Positions 45,768 to 56,729 of a stretch of DNA of 64,000 nt are shown piece after piece; the first letter of the stretch is position 1; the number at the start of each line of letters is the position of its first letter. Origin of the DNA: Euwallacea fornicatus (lineage: Eukaryota; Arthropoda; Insecta; Coleoptera; Curculionidae); the NCBI RefSeq assembly GCF_040115645.1, contig NC_089554.1, positions 806,001 to 870,000 on the forward strand. Direction: 5' to 3'. The notes beneath the pieces are model-generated. The model saw nothing but the letters and a program-made list of their open reading frames with translations, did no database searches and was not told the DNA's origin. The translations under genes were made by a program, and so were the position numbers.

Positions 45768-47049
45768 CCAGGTCTACTGATACAAAATGAGCGCTATTTT
45801 GTAAACATAAAACACCAATTTTAACAAGGAAAGAAAAAAATATTCAAAATATTGACCATTGCTTTCTACACATTTTGATCACCTTTCTGATAATTTATGG
45901 ATACCACGCCAATAGAAATGTGCCTCTTTGGCATCAAACCAATTAGAACCCAATTTTCTACTTCTTCGTAGGAATTGAAGTGCCGCTCAGCCAATGCGTG
46001 TCCCATCGATGAAAACAAATGATATTCCGAAGGAGCCAAGTCTGGTGAATACGGCGGATGGGGTAGCAACTCCCAGCCAAGTGTTTTGATGGTATCCTGA
46101 ACCGGTGTTGCTTTCTGTGCAGGTGCGTTGTCGTGGAGCAAAATTACCTTCCCGTGTCTTCTGGCTCATTCTCATCGTTTTTCGATCAATCCATTGTTTA
46201 AATTAATCAGTTGTTGTCGATAGGGAACAGTATTAACGGTTTCACCAGGTTTTAAAAGCTCGTGGTGCACCACACCTTTCTGATCCCACCAAACACACAG
46301 TATTGCCTTCTTGCCGAATCGATCAGGTTTTGCAGTCGATGTTGATGGTTGTCCCAAATCAACCCATGATTTTTTCCGTTTAGGATTTTGAAAATAAATC
46401 CATTTTTCATCTCCAGTAACAATTCGATGCAAAACTGATTTTCTTTCGTGCCTTTGAAGCAAAATTTCACAGGTGTTTTTTCGGTTCTTCATCTGTCTTT
46501 CATTCATTTCATGCGGCACCCATTTTCCACGCTTTCGAATCTTTTCCATAGCTTTTAAACGATCAAAAATTATTTGTTGTGCAACATTTACCATTTCTAC
46601 CATTTTCTTTTGACTTAAATTGTCATCTTCATCCAATATTGATTGCAGTTCGGTGTCTTCAAATTTTTTTGGTGGTCTGTCACATTCTTCATTTTGCACA
46701 TCAAAATTGTTACTTCTGAATAGTTGAAAACATCTTTTGCATGTTGCTTCTGATAAAGCATAATCACCGTATGCCTCGACAAGCATTCGATGCGACTCTG
46801 CAGCAATTTTCTTCAAGTAAAAGCAAAAAATTAATGTTTTCCGCAAATCATCATTTTGTGGTACAAAATTCGACATTTTTGGCACAATGAAATAATATAT
46901 TGTTATTTGCTCAAGAACTTGATTTGTACTAAATATGTTTGTCAGTTAGCATACCAACCAAGCAAATAAAAAAAAAAGATTTGTTTACAGCAAATGCCCT
47001 ATATCGACACATTTATATCCAGACGTTCACTTCATACCGGTATACATGG
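45768..47049 (-). mobile_element. Mariner element (1282 bp) nested in element B's TIR
   Basis: The left end CCAGGTCTACTGATAC and the inverse of ATACCGGTATACATGG at the right form ~27-bp imperfect TIRs flanked by TA (45766-45767, 47050-47051). Size and TIR style fit irritans-type mariner. Removing it reconnects element B sequence. Confidence 0.9.
45843..46885 (-). pseudogene. Mariner transposase with three premature stops, one frameshift and DD34E triad
   Basis: The minus-strand frame starts ATG at 46885 (MPKMSNFVPQ). It has the N-terminal helix-turn-helix (SEATCKRCFQLFRSNNFDV), WVPHEMNERQ, TGDEKWIYFQNPKRKKSW with the first catalytic Asp, and WWDQKGVVHHELLKPGETVN. Two in-frame TGA codons at 46172-46174 and 46166-46168 interrupt it. 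The same frame then continues through LLHDNAPAQK with the second Asp and YSPDLAPSEYHLF. In this last motif the usual Asp is Glu (46025-46027). A frameshift near 45953 and a third TGA near 45878 break the tail. All three TGAs sit where mariner normally has Trp, so each is a TGG-to-TGA change. Not functional. Confidence 0.9.
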
Positions 47050-47399
47050 TAGATACGTATTCATTGTAATTATCAACTGAAAGGTAATTCAATAAGAGAC
47101 ACAACGGTATGTTTATGACTAAAATTAGATCTACACTTTCCTTCAAAAATAAAATTATTAAATTCAAAATAAAACAACTCACTATTACATCAAACGAAAT
47201 TCAAATTTTTGCAATTAATACTTAAATTGGGCTCCAGTAACAATTTAGCAATGACTCAGTCTTTCCTCAAATTTTTTTATGCTTAATCATAATCTTAAAT
47301 TGAATATAATGAGCTTAGGTTAATCTTAATTATCCAGTGTTGCGTTTATTATTAATTCTAATTCTGTTTTAACTCTAAGACGTAAATTACCTAAATTTG

Positions 47400-48330
47400 G
47401 TGGTCTATTTTTGGAGACGCAGTTTTAAGTTACTCCACAAAGAAATCGAAGAGCGTAAGATTTGGAGATCTTGGCAGCCATTCTATTGTGCCTTTAGTAT
47501 CCCCCCATCTTAGGGAAAATCTCAAGATACTCTCTTGCAGTCGTGGCATGATATGGTGGTGCACCATCTTGTTGAAATTAAATATTATGGGCTACTTGTT
47601 CCCCATTTCCTGAAGGAAGAATTGCGGCGATTGATAAAACTATTTAGTTTTGCAACAAATCAGCAAGTGCAAGAGTGATGGTTTGTTTAAATTTTCCTCT
47701 ATAAAAAATAGATCGATCAAGACATCGATATCCTGGTGGGCGATTATATCCATCCACACACTGAATTTTTGCTAATGTTGTCTATGCAGAGTTTAGATTC
47801 AATGAGGATTGTGTGTAGACAAGCAGGGAAAATGATGTCGATGCAGAACGTTGCTTTATCGGAAACTAAAATACTAGAAAACAATTTGTTTTCCTGAATG
47901 CCTTTTTGTGGCAACAATTCACAAAATTCACGCATCAACTGTTGAGTAAGGGAAATTTTGTATGAATAATTTTTTTTCCTTTTTAACAGATACTTGCTGA
48001 TTTTTTAGATGCATCAAATTCATTCGCAAGTTTGCATGTAGACTGTATGGGCTCTTCATCGATAGATAAAAGAATAGTTGATGTTTTATCGCCACCAGTT
48101 GCCGTTAGAGGTCTCTCATATTTTGGAGCATCTTTTACACTTCCAATATGTTGAAATTTTTTATTAATCCGACAAACTACATTTTCATCAATACGTCGCT
48201 TTGGATATTTCTCATTAAATATGAGATATCTCTTTCTAAGTTCATTTGCTATCTCCATGCTCCAAAAAATTGCAATTTCAATTGTTCGCTTCTCAGATAA
48301 ACACCCCATCATTTGGATTTCTAGCTGTGG
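47400..48330 (-). pseudogene. Element B transposase relic
   Basis: From 48330 downward: CLSEKRTIEIAI, then RKRYLIFNEKYPKRRIDENV (helix-turn-helix), a GSVKDAPKYERPLTA linker and a second helix-turn-helix, ILVSDKATFC with the first Asp (about 47865), FQQDGAPPYHA with the second (about 47575), and WLPRSPNLTLFDFF with the third (about 47480). Several frameshifts and stops separate these parts. All three acidic residues are still readable, but no continuous protein is. Confidence 0.7.
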
Positions 48331-48373
48331 TAGATGCCAGACAACTAAATTCAACTTGTCACAATAGATTATA

Positions 48374-49574
48374 CAGGGTGTCCTCGAATTACGTGGCCAA
48401 AATAATACCGCAGATTGTTTGAGTGAAAATAAGTCGATTTAACTAAACTTCCCTCAGTCCAAAAGTTGATAATTATGGAGCTACAGGGTGTTAAAGTTGA
48501 AAAAAAAAATCACATTTTCTTTAATATCTTTCGATTTCTTTGAGTTAATTTCACGAAATTTCATATTTGAGGGTATTTTAGGATACGAAATTCAAATTTA
48601 TTAACGATTTAGTTGTTTCTTCTAGGGGGCGCCACAAGCGACCATTGGGACACATTTAAATCTCTGTAACTTTTTCGTGCCACGGTGTATATTATTTTGG
48701 TATTTAAAAACCTTTTTCCCTACCTTTTATACTTAAAAAAGGTATACTTTATTGACGTCGCTAGAAGCAACGGTTTTGGAGAAAAATGCATCTAAGCCTG
48801 ATGATGCATGCAAATTACCTTAAAATTATTTTCCGTTAAAAAAAATTAAGTTTTTCAAAAATAATTATTAGTAAAGGTATAACGATAAGTTTTCAAAATC
48901 AGATATTATTTTGATTATTACAACGGCAAAGTCCATAAACTAACAGCATATCCACCATTTCAGAATAAGTGAATTTATTGGCCATACTTATGAATATTTA
49001 CAGGAACAAGAAGCGGAACTGACAAGAAAAACTGAGGGCTAAATAAAAAAACTGACATTTGAGAAACAAATTCAAGTGTTAAAATGTCAATTAAAAACAT
49101 AGCCAACTGAGTTATTTACTTAAAAGCGCCAACGCAAATATGCAGCGCATTAGAATTATGCGTTTTTCTCCAAAACCGTTACTTCTAGCGACGTCAATAA
49201 AGTATACCTTTTTTAAGTATAAAAGGTAGGGAAAAAGGTTTTTAAATACCAAAATAATATACACCGTGACACGAAAAAGTTACAGAGATTTAAATGTGTC
49301 CTAATGGTCGCTTGTGACGCCCCCTAGAAGAAACAACTAAATCGTTAATAAATTTGAATTTCGTATCCTAAAACACCCTCAAATATGAAATTTCGTGAAA
49401 TTAACTCAAAGAAATCGAAAGATATTAAAGAAAATGTGATTTTTTTTTCAACTTTAACACCCTGCAGCTCCATAATTATCAACTTTTGGACTGAGGGAAG
49501 TTTAGTTAAATCGACTTATTTTCACTCAAACAATCTGCGGTATTATTTTGGCCACGTAATTCGAGGACACCCTG
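48374..49574 (-). mobile_element. Internally deleted copy of the 31.5-kb autonomous element, inverted
   Basis: 1201 bp, TA on both sides (48372-48373, 49575-49576), full ~413-bp TIRs. Between them it keeps both inner flanks and the transposase start codon (48983-48985), but lacks about 1134 bp corresponding to roughly 32155-33288. The junction at about 48910 has a short T-rich overlap. Arm-specific markers of the autonomous element are preserved in the swapped order expected for an inverted copy. Non-autonomous, but it carries everything expected for mobilisation in trans. Confidence 0.95.
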
Positions 49575-49639
49575 TATATATAAAGATATTTTATTTTATT
49601 ATTGTAGCATCGCTGGTTTTAATACTGATGTCGATATAG

Positions 49640-49907
49640 AAAGATGTTCTATGAAAAAAAAGACAACACTGAGGAGGACACAGTTTCTAAGTCGTTAGAG
49701 ACTAACGGGAAGAAAAAGCTCCTGTACAAACTCTGCAACTCCCTTAAATATAAAAAGCCTATGGTGATAAACCATAGGCGTACCGTGGCTAGGGTGCCGC
49801 TAACGCAAACTGCGCTACCCGCCGCATTAAACTGTAATACCTAAACTAGGAATTGGTCCTTCGCCGCCAATTTCGTCAAACGGAATTGAGACTGCAATTC
49901 TGGGGCC
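49640..49907 (+). mobile_element. Possible LTR-type fragment
   Basis: Less AT-rich block with GAATTGGTCCTTCGCCGCC near 49850, preceded by an inverted CCTATGGTGATAAACCATAGG. Tentative link to BEL/Pao 5' ends by the TGGTCCTTCG phrase only. Confidence 0.25.
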
Positions 49908-49998
49908 GACAAAGTTTATTGCGAGGAAGTTCAATGCCGACAAAGTCTATTGTGGGGCATTCCAATACCGACAAAGCAAATGGTTGGGAATTTTCGTC
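49908..49998 (+). repeat. Three ~30-bp tandem repeats
   Basis: Units begin GCCGACAAAGTTTATTG, GCCGACAAAGTCTATTG and ACCGACAAAGCAAATGG, about 29-31 bp apart, with decay in the last. Confidence 0.75.
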
Positions 49999-52637
49999 TA
50001 TCCCTTAATACCTACCACGGGCGTACTTTTAAGGGGATATCAATGTCCGCGTGCCCCCTCACTAATACAATTTAAAGTTAATAACTACGATCTATAACTA
50101 ATTACAATCCTACATTATTGTTATTTTATATTATTTGACGTATGACTCCAAGGATGGATCATATAAAAGACTCTGCTTTTACCGTTTTGAACAGCTCTAA
50201 GTTGAAAATTTCCAGGATACCTGCAAGTGTGTTCAAATGCACCAATTTGCAGCAATTGTGGAGAAAAATATTCAATTTCGTACAAAGGTTATACCTTAGC
50301 TGCACTGACAATAGATCCAAAGCCATATGTGGTGCCAAAAGAATTATTTTTAGAAAATCTCGTTTTCTCCAATTGGGATATCTTTAATATGGAAATTTGC
50401 GGATTGCTTGCACGAACGTCGTGGGATTCCAATTTACAGCCGACGTAGCGAAAAATATTCTCCTTTATATAAAAATTATATCATAGAGGTGCTGACAATG
50501 AAGTCGAAATTATATGATTCCAGAAAGAATCGATTCTATAAATTCATGGGTTCGGCAATTTGGACTTCTTTAAGTCGGAAATTGACAGGAAATAGGGATA
50601 GAAGTACGCTCTTTTAAAATTTCAAACGTAGATTAAAAAGCTTGATAATATGATTAATTTCTTAGAATATTTGACAAAAGGTATCTTAATAGACTACAGC
50701 TCTCTTTAAACAAACTGACAAACTCCGGTATAAAAAATATACCCTTCAGGACTCTCCTTACCCTGCAAACCCTTCGGGATACGAACACTGGTGTGAATTA
50801 GAACAGCAACGCCAAATGGTGTCCAATAAAGCAATTTTATTTAAAATATGTATACCGAGATAACTTTGCTAGCTAAATCCTCGACTGAGATTTTGTATTC
50901 AATATGAATTTATTGCTCTACTAGTGGTGTGTCTCTATCGGGGTTTTAATATTGATCCCAACAGCAACTTCGCAATCCCATATATTCGAGATCGAGTGTT
51001 TGTCACATACTCCTCGATAGAATATTTACTTCGCAAATGTCGATTATGGCAGTTGTATAGCAATATCTTTCATGGCGTTGAGATCGGTATTTTAGAGGCA
51101 ATATCTTTTATCTGGATATGAGGAATATAAAAGGAGTGATAGGACCTTTTATTACTTCTGCTATATTTTGTGAAATCTTGGCTATAGAAACCCGCCATTG
51201 AGAAGTTTATGTCGAAAGAGTAATGGTCGGTGATTGGAAAAGTTTTAAACTACTTGCACTTCAACGGTACTCACAGACAACACTATAGAAGGCTTTCGTG
51301 TGGAGGAAAAAGTATCGATTCTTCAGTTATTTAAACAAAGTGAATTTATTTTGATTCGCATTTTCAATGCGAGACCCCAAATCCTGGAATTCTTACCATT
51401 AAGGGAAACATCCTTTTATACAGGAAAATTGACGTCAAATCCAATTTAAGTCGGAAAAGGAATATTTCGGGGGGATAAATGCTAATTTTATTTTAGTAGA
51501 TGTCAACGAAGAACGTGGATGTGCTCAATGGGAAAGACGAGAAGATTGATTTTTATTTATTTTTAATTCATAATGTTGAAGTTAAGGTCGATAAGACGTA
51601 TCAAAACCAATATATTAAAGCTCTTTAGAGCAATAAATCCGCATTTTCTAAATATCAAAAAATAAACACAATCGAGGCCAAATTGGGAGATTGTAATGTT
51701 TTCCGTGTTAAAAATCGCATATTTTTAAACCAATCACTTTTGTAGCAATGGCGTAAAAATGTTTAACTAGCATAAATCAAAACCGGATCAAACTAAATAC
51801 AGGGCAAATTTCAGGATTTCGATTCAATTATCGCGATCGTTCTTGCATGGATAATTTTTGATTCGTCTGAACATATTTGCATGAAATTGACATATTTCTC
51901 TTTAGTATTTGACCAAATTCGGGAAAATTCGAAGAACAAAAGTTCGCTAACAATATGTATCACACTTTTGCTGAGATCGTTCGTCGACCAAATAAAAGTC
52001 ATTTTTATTTCCCCGTAACAATTATACACTCAATTTCAGCCAAAAGGCTTTCTCAATTACCTTCGAACTTCACATTGCTATTTATTAGTATTAAGAATCA
52101 AACTTGAGACCCTTTGAGCCCTACATATTGACTCCTGCACATTCTTGAAAATGCGAAATGGTAATACCTCTAACCTGTGGCCCAAGCGCAAAATCCCCTG
52201 TATCGAACATAAAGTTCTTAATGGTAAACAAATTTGAATTTTACTTAGATTATCACCTATAAAATAGTCTCCAGAGTGGATTTACTCAGAGATACACACT
52301 CAGGTGTGTTCCTTGTAATACAACGTTAATAATAAATGTTGTAAAGTGCCCTTGTCCCTAAAAATATTCAAACTGGCCCTAAGTTATTAAATAAACATCA
52401 CTGCGAAGGGTAGGATGAGTCTCAATGTGAGTTCATCAAATAGGATCAACATTACATCAAATATTATGTGCTTTTAGAGTTTGAAATACCTTTCAAGATT
52501 ACTTAAAAGCAGTAAATTAGATATTGATTTTCCTGTCTAGACTGGTTTTTATTCCTTTACAATTTAGGTTGATTTTCAATATTTCCGAGACGCAAAGGAG
52601 GGCGTTTTTGATGTCAGGCAAAATAAATGCCTACATA
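49999..52637. other. Unassigned 2.6-kb stretch
   Basis: Overlapping frames at 50142-50617 include CSNCGEKYSISYKGYTLAAL and EKYSPLYKNYIIEVLTMKSK, about 190 bp apart, which look like diverged repeats of each other and of a frame at 35.7 kb. The CxNCG...YKG spacing recalls LINE gag-like zinc knuckles, but too little matches to name it. No transposon ends identified from 50640 to 52637. Confidence 0.3.
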
Positions 52638-53912
52638 TACTGCGTGGCATAGAAAAGTGAACACCCAGTAAAAAGTGTCTTTTATTGAAACCCGAAAAGA
52701 ATTTAATAATATGAGATCCCTCCGCATTGTCTTATGCACTTCTGGACAAGTCCAAGCATCGACTCAATGGGAATCGATATCCTCTTGAGAGATCCCATAT
52801 AAGACTGTCTGTACGGCATTACAGAGCGCCTCTAGGATTTGTGGGAGATAGGATAAACTTCGTAACTTTGTACTTACAATATTTTAGACATGTTCAATTG
52901 GTGATAGTTCTGGAGATCGAGGCGGCCAAGGTAACGAATAGATTTTACTTTGTAGGAAGAATTTGAAAGTAACCCCAACCACATGTGGTCGTGCAATATC
53001 TCGTTGAAAAACTGAGTTGCGGAATGTTCTGAGATAGAGCAGAAGAAGCTGTTTCAAGATTTTTTGGATGTATCTTTGAGCGGTCATATTGCCTCTATAC
53101 TGAAAATTGAATATCTAACCTTTCATTTTGTCGCCCTCGCAGTCTTCTCCTATCATCACACATATCAAGACGACTCCTGGATTCCTCGCTGAAGACTATA
53201 GTATCCCATTCCAGGTATTATTGCACCAGTGTCTCGATGAGAAACGGTAAAAAATGTCACAATATTAGGTCGTTAAGAAGTCAAACCATCACTTCTAACC
53301 CGATGGTAAATAATTTATTACCTTATAAGCCGTCAATATTCAGCAAACCAGTGGCCCGTTAGCGCTCTCGACTAGACAAAGCTATTTCTGGACGTCAAAA
53401 GTTTAAAACAGCGATCTTAGAGTTCTGAAGTACTTAGCTGTCTTTCTGAACCTTCTCTTTTTTATGACTGCTCTCCTGAAACTATGCCCGACAACAACAC
53501 TTCATGGCGTTTAAATTTCGATTTAACGTGGTGGCAGTTTCTCTGAATGGCAAACTAGTCTCTCCTAAATCCACTATTTGAATTCTTCCAAACTCGCTAA
53601 ATTGGTAGACTTTTCGTTACCTTTTGTTTCCAGACATGTTGGACAAATGAAAAAACACCGTCTTTGCCACCCCCGCCTCGTAGAATCATTGTATGCCAAT
53701 CAGTAATACTTTGGCCCCACAAGTTTGTCTTATCACACATTTTACAGTCAAAAAAATTACTTAAAATTCCTGATAACGCGAAAACGAATATAAGAAGATA
53801 ATTGAAAAATGATCGTTTTATAATAGTATTTGTATAAACAAATATGTATACCGAAAATTACTTACATCAAACCATTTTTCCAAGGTTCTCTCTTTTCTAT
53901 GTCACGCAATAT
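52638..53912 (-). mobile_element. Tc1-like element, degenerate, both ends visible
   Basis: The left TATACTGCGTGGCATAGAAAAG mirrors CTTTTCTATGTCACGCAATATA at the right. About 1275 bp, ordinary for the family. Element B starts within two bases of its right end. Confidence 0.75.
52690..53640 (-). pseudogene. Tc1-like transposase, degenerate
   Basis: From 53635 downward: MSGNKR, stop, KVYQFSEFGRIQIVDLGETS (N-terminal helix). Much later comes IVFSEESRSRLDMCDDRRRL (about 53205-53140), in which Glu stands where the first catalytic Asp (FSDESRF) is expected. LPWPPRSPELSPIEHVWNIV with the catalytic Glu follows at about 52930-52870. The second Asp region near 53000 is frameshifted (CTTTCGWG for a QHDNARPH-like block). 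Many stops. Confidence 0.7.
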
Positions 53913-53913
53913 A

Positions 53914-55828
53914 TAGCTTTTGTGAAAAGTATTGCAACACGTTTACACCTTTCATATCCTGATATTTAGAAAAAATGCGTAAACATATATAATTTTATTT
54001 CAAAAAAGGTATTTAATGCACTGTTTTCCATGTTAAAATTTTTCACCACTATCCAGCTACCCCTACTACCCTTTATTCTCAAACCGAAAGGTACCCATTG
54101 CAATGTAACAAATGAAAGGTAATTCAATAAATGATACAACGATATACTGAGAATAAAATTTGATGTACAATTTCCTTAAAAAATACAATTATTACATACA
54201 AAATAAAGCAACTCACCATTACATCAAACAAAATTGAAATTCCTACAATAAATACTCAAATTGGACTCCAGTAGCAAAAGGGCAATGACTCAGTCGCTCC
54301 TCAAACACTTTTATGTAATTATTCAGTGTTGCTTCCGTTATTACTTCTAATTACATTGAAATTTTAAGATGTAAATTATCTAAATTTTGCGGTCTATTTT
54401 TGCAAATGACACCTTTTAAGTGACCTCACAAAAAAATGGAGGTGCGTAGGATCTGGAGATCGTGTCGATAATTCTATTGCGCTTCTTCTATCGATCCATT
54501 TTCGAGGGAAAATCTCATCAAGAGACCCTCTCAGAGCCATAATATAATGTGGTGGTGCACCATCTTATCGCACCAAATATTATTGGCTACTTGTGCCCCA
54601 TTTTCTCCAGGAAAAATTGAGGCGATTGATGGAAGGAACTATTTCGTTCTGCAATAACTACAAGTATGATGCGTTATTTAAGTTCCCCTGTATGAAAAAT
54701 CGACCAATAAACTGATAACTGATTAAATTCATACATACATAGAGTTTTTGCGGATGTTGTGTAAGCAGAATCCGCATATAATGAGGATTGTCTTTGTGCC
54801 AATAACGACAATCATGTCGATGAATAGATCCATTTAAGCCCAACATTGCATCATCCGCAAATAAAATTCTAAGAAAGAAGTCATTATCCTAAAAGCCCTT
54901 TTCTTGCGTCAATTCCCAAAATTCCATCCTGCCATCCAACCTTTCAGGTGTCAACATTTGGGTAAGAAAAAATTTGTATGGATGACATTTATCCCATTTA
55001 AAAAAATTGCTTACTGATTTTGCAGATACATCAAATTCATCCGCATGTTTTCTGATAGATTTTATGGGTGTTTCGGCAATAGATAAAGGAATGTCTAGTG
55101 CTTTATTCGTACAAGTTGCTGTTTGAAAGCTTCCACATTTAGGAGCAGCTTTCACATTTCCATTTCGTTGAATTTTTTTAATTAATTCCACAAATTACGC
55201 TTCTATCAATAGGTCGATTTAAATATTTCTCATTAATATGAGACATATCTCTTCATACGTTCTTTTGCGATCTCCATATTCAAAAAAAATTAAATTTCCA
55301 TTTTTTGTTTCTCAGATAAACAATCCATTTTTTGGAATCTGAATTGTCGTACATCCCTAACGACTCAATTCAACTATTAATGAATTCTATGAAAACTAAA
55401 ATATTTTCTATCAAATTGTTTACATTGAAGACGATTTGTACTTGCTACGCCCTATTGTCATTTTTTTACTTTTTTTTAAATTGAAATAAAAACAATTTAT
55501 CAATCTGGAAAGCAAAGATTAAAATTGTTAATAACAATTACGATTTAGACTTTGTTCTTCTTATTAAGAAAACTATAGATGTAATTTTAGTGCTGATTAT
55601 ACTATTATATCCCTTAATGGATTACCTTTCATTTGATATACTACAATGGGTACCTGTCCATTGGAAAATAAAAAGTTAGTAGAGATACCTGGATAGACGT
55701 GAAACATTTGAATATCGAAAGTAATGCATTGATTTTTTTTTTTAATAAAATTATACGTGTTTAAGCATTTATTTTAAATATCGGGTCTATGAAAATTAAA
55801 AGGGTGTTGCAGCACTTTCTACAAACGA
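53914..55828 (-). mobile_element. Element B, most complete copy, ~220-bp TIRs
   Basis: The left TIR (GTGAAAAGTATTGCAACACG, CTATCCAGCTACCCCTACTA, AGGTAATTCAATAA) mirrors 55600-55828 (GGATTACCTTTCATTTG ... GGTGTTGCAGCACTTTCTAC). A minus-strand transposase relic lies inside. Other copies: 45597-48371 and the orphan TIR at 30394. Confidence 0.85.
54400..55330 (-). pseudogene. Element B transposase, degenerate
   Basis: From 55330 downward: CLSEKQKMEI, a damaged helix-turn-helix, then KIQRNGNVKAAPKCGSFQTA, SIRKHADEFDVSAKSVSNFF and KCHPYKFFLTQMLTPERLDG. FADDAMLGLNG holds the first Asp (about 54865-54835), followed by YWHKDNPHYM. A rearranged middle and DGAPPHYIMALRGSL with the second Asp (about 54565-54520) come next. 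The third block reads RSPDPTHLHFF, with His for Asp. Stops and frameshifts occur throughout. Confidence 0.75.
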
Positions 55829-56253
55829 GATATTTGTAATAGATTCATTTTATAAAATTTACTTTTAATCCAGGACGATTTCATTTCTATTTCAGCTACA
55901 GGATTGAATTATCGATGTATTTGAAAAACATTTATTCAGTTGCAAATTTTGAAGTAAATACGGCTTCTTGCACACGGCGATGAAAGCTTTTGTTAAAAAG
56001 AGAAGAACATTGAGCAGAGACCTGCTTTGCAGATAATTCCATAGAAATAGTGCGACAAAATGAATTTCGAGCTGCCAAGTCCTTATTACATTTGCGACGT
56101 AGGACTTTTGCGCCGGCAAACATTGAGGCTCCTATCATTAAACAGTTCCTCAAATTTACGTGTTTCCAGCATATTGCTTTCACCTTCCCGCAAGCATTAG
56201 TCAAATCTGCAAATATCATTTTGGCACATAGAAATGTCACTTTCTATTACATA
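55829..56253. other. Spacer with an unrecognised 102-codon frame
   Basis: A minus-strand frame at 55932-56240, rich in Cys, Lys and Ser (KAICWKHVNLRNCLMIGASM), lies between two transposons. No domain is recognised. It might be a TE gag scrap or chance. Confidence 0.2.
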
Positions 56254-56729
56254 CAGAGTGGGTTTTTTAAAAATATAAACCCCAATATTTTGAAAATTGT
56301 GCCGACAATGGAAAAATCCAAAAACACGTCCACCATAATGTGATGGGAGAAAGTGATAGAGGGTATGATGAACTCAACGCTTTCTATTAAATGCACCGCA
56401 GCCACCCCAAGAGACTTTCATAAATAGCACTGGCATAGTTGCATCATATTGTCATAGAGAATTTTCAATAAGCTTTTCAATGATATCAAAGCTTCTGGAA
56501 TTCTGCCCTCGATTGTATCCGATAATGCCTAAAACGCAACATCTATAGACGTAGAATTAAATGGTTTTCAATAAGTAATAGAACTCAAAATGAATTCAAA
56601 GTATTATTATAAATAAATCAAAATGTAAGATTTACGACTCAATTTTAATAATTTTTTATAATAGGTATTGGAAATGTTGTCCGTGCAAGCGCACAAGTGA
56701 TATTTACGTTATCGATGCAAGTTGTTATC

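Larger units (their letters stand above)
45597..48371 (-). mobile_element. Element B copy, split by a mariner and cut on the right
   Basis: The left TIR (45597-45767) matches 53914-54090 and breaks at a TA where a mariner sits (45768-47049). It resumes at 47052, matching 54095 onward (AAAGGTAATTCAATAAGAG). The minus-strand transposase relic follows to about 48330. The right TIR is missing: the element at 48374 starts within B's N-terminal flank, and the sequence beyond 49576 does not look like B. Confidence 0.75.

Noticed and set aside
49908..49998. Regular repeats as a CRISPR array
   Set aside because: Only three decaying tandem units without unique spacers, in a eukaryotic context.
55932..56240. 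102-codon Cys-rich minus-strand frame as a small gene
   Set aside because: No domain recognised and it sits between two transposons; kept only as part of the spacer description.
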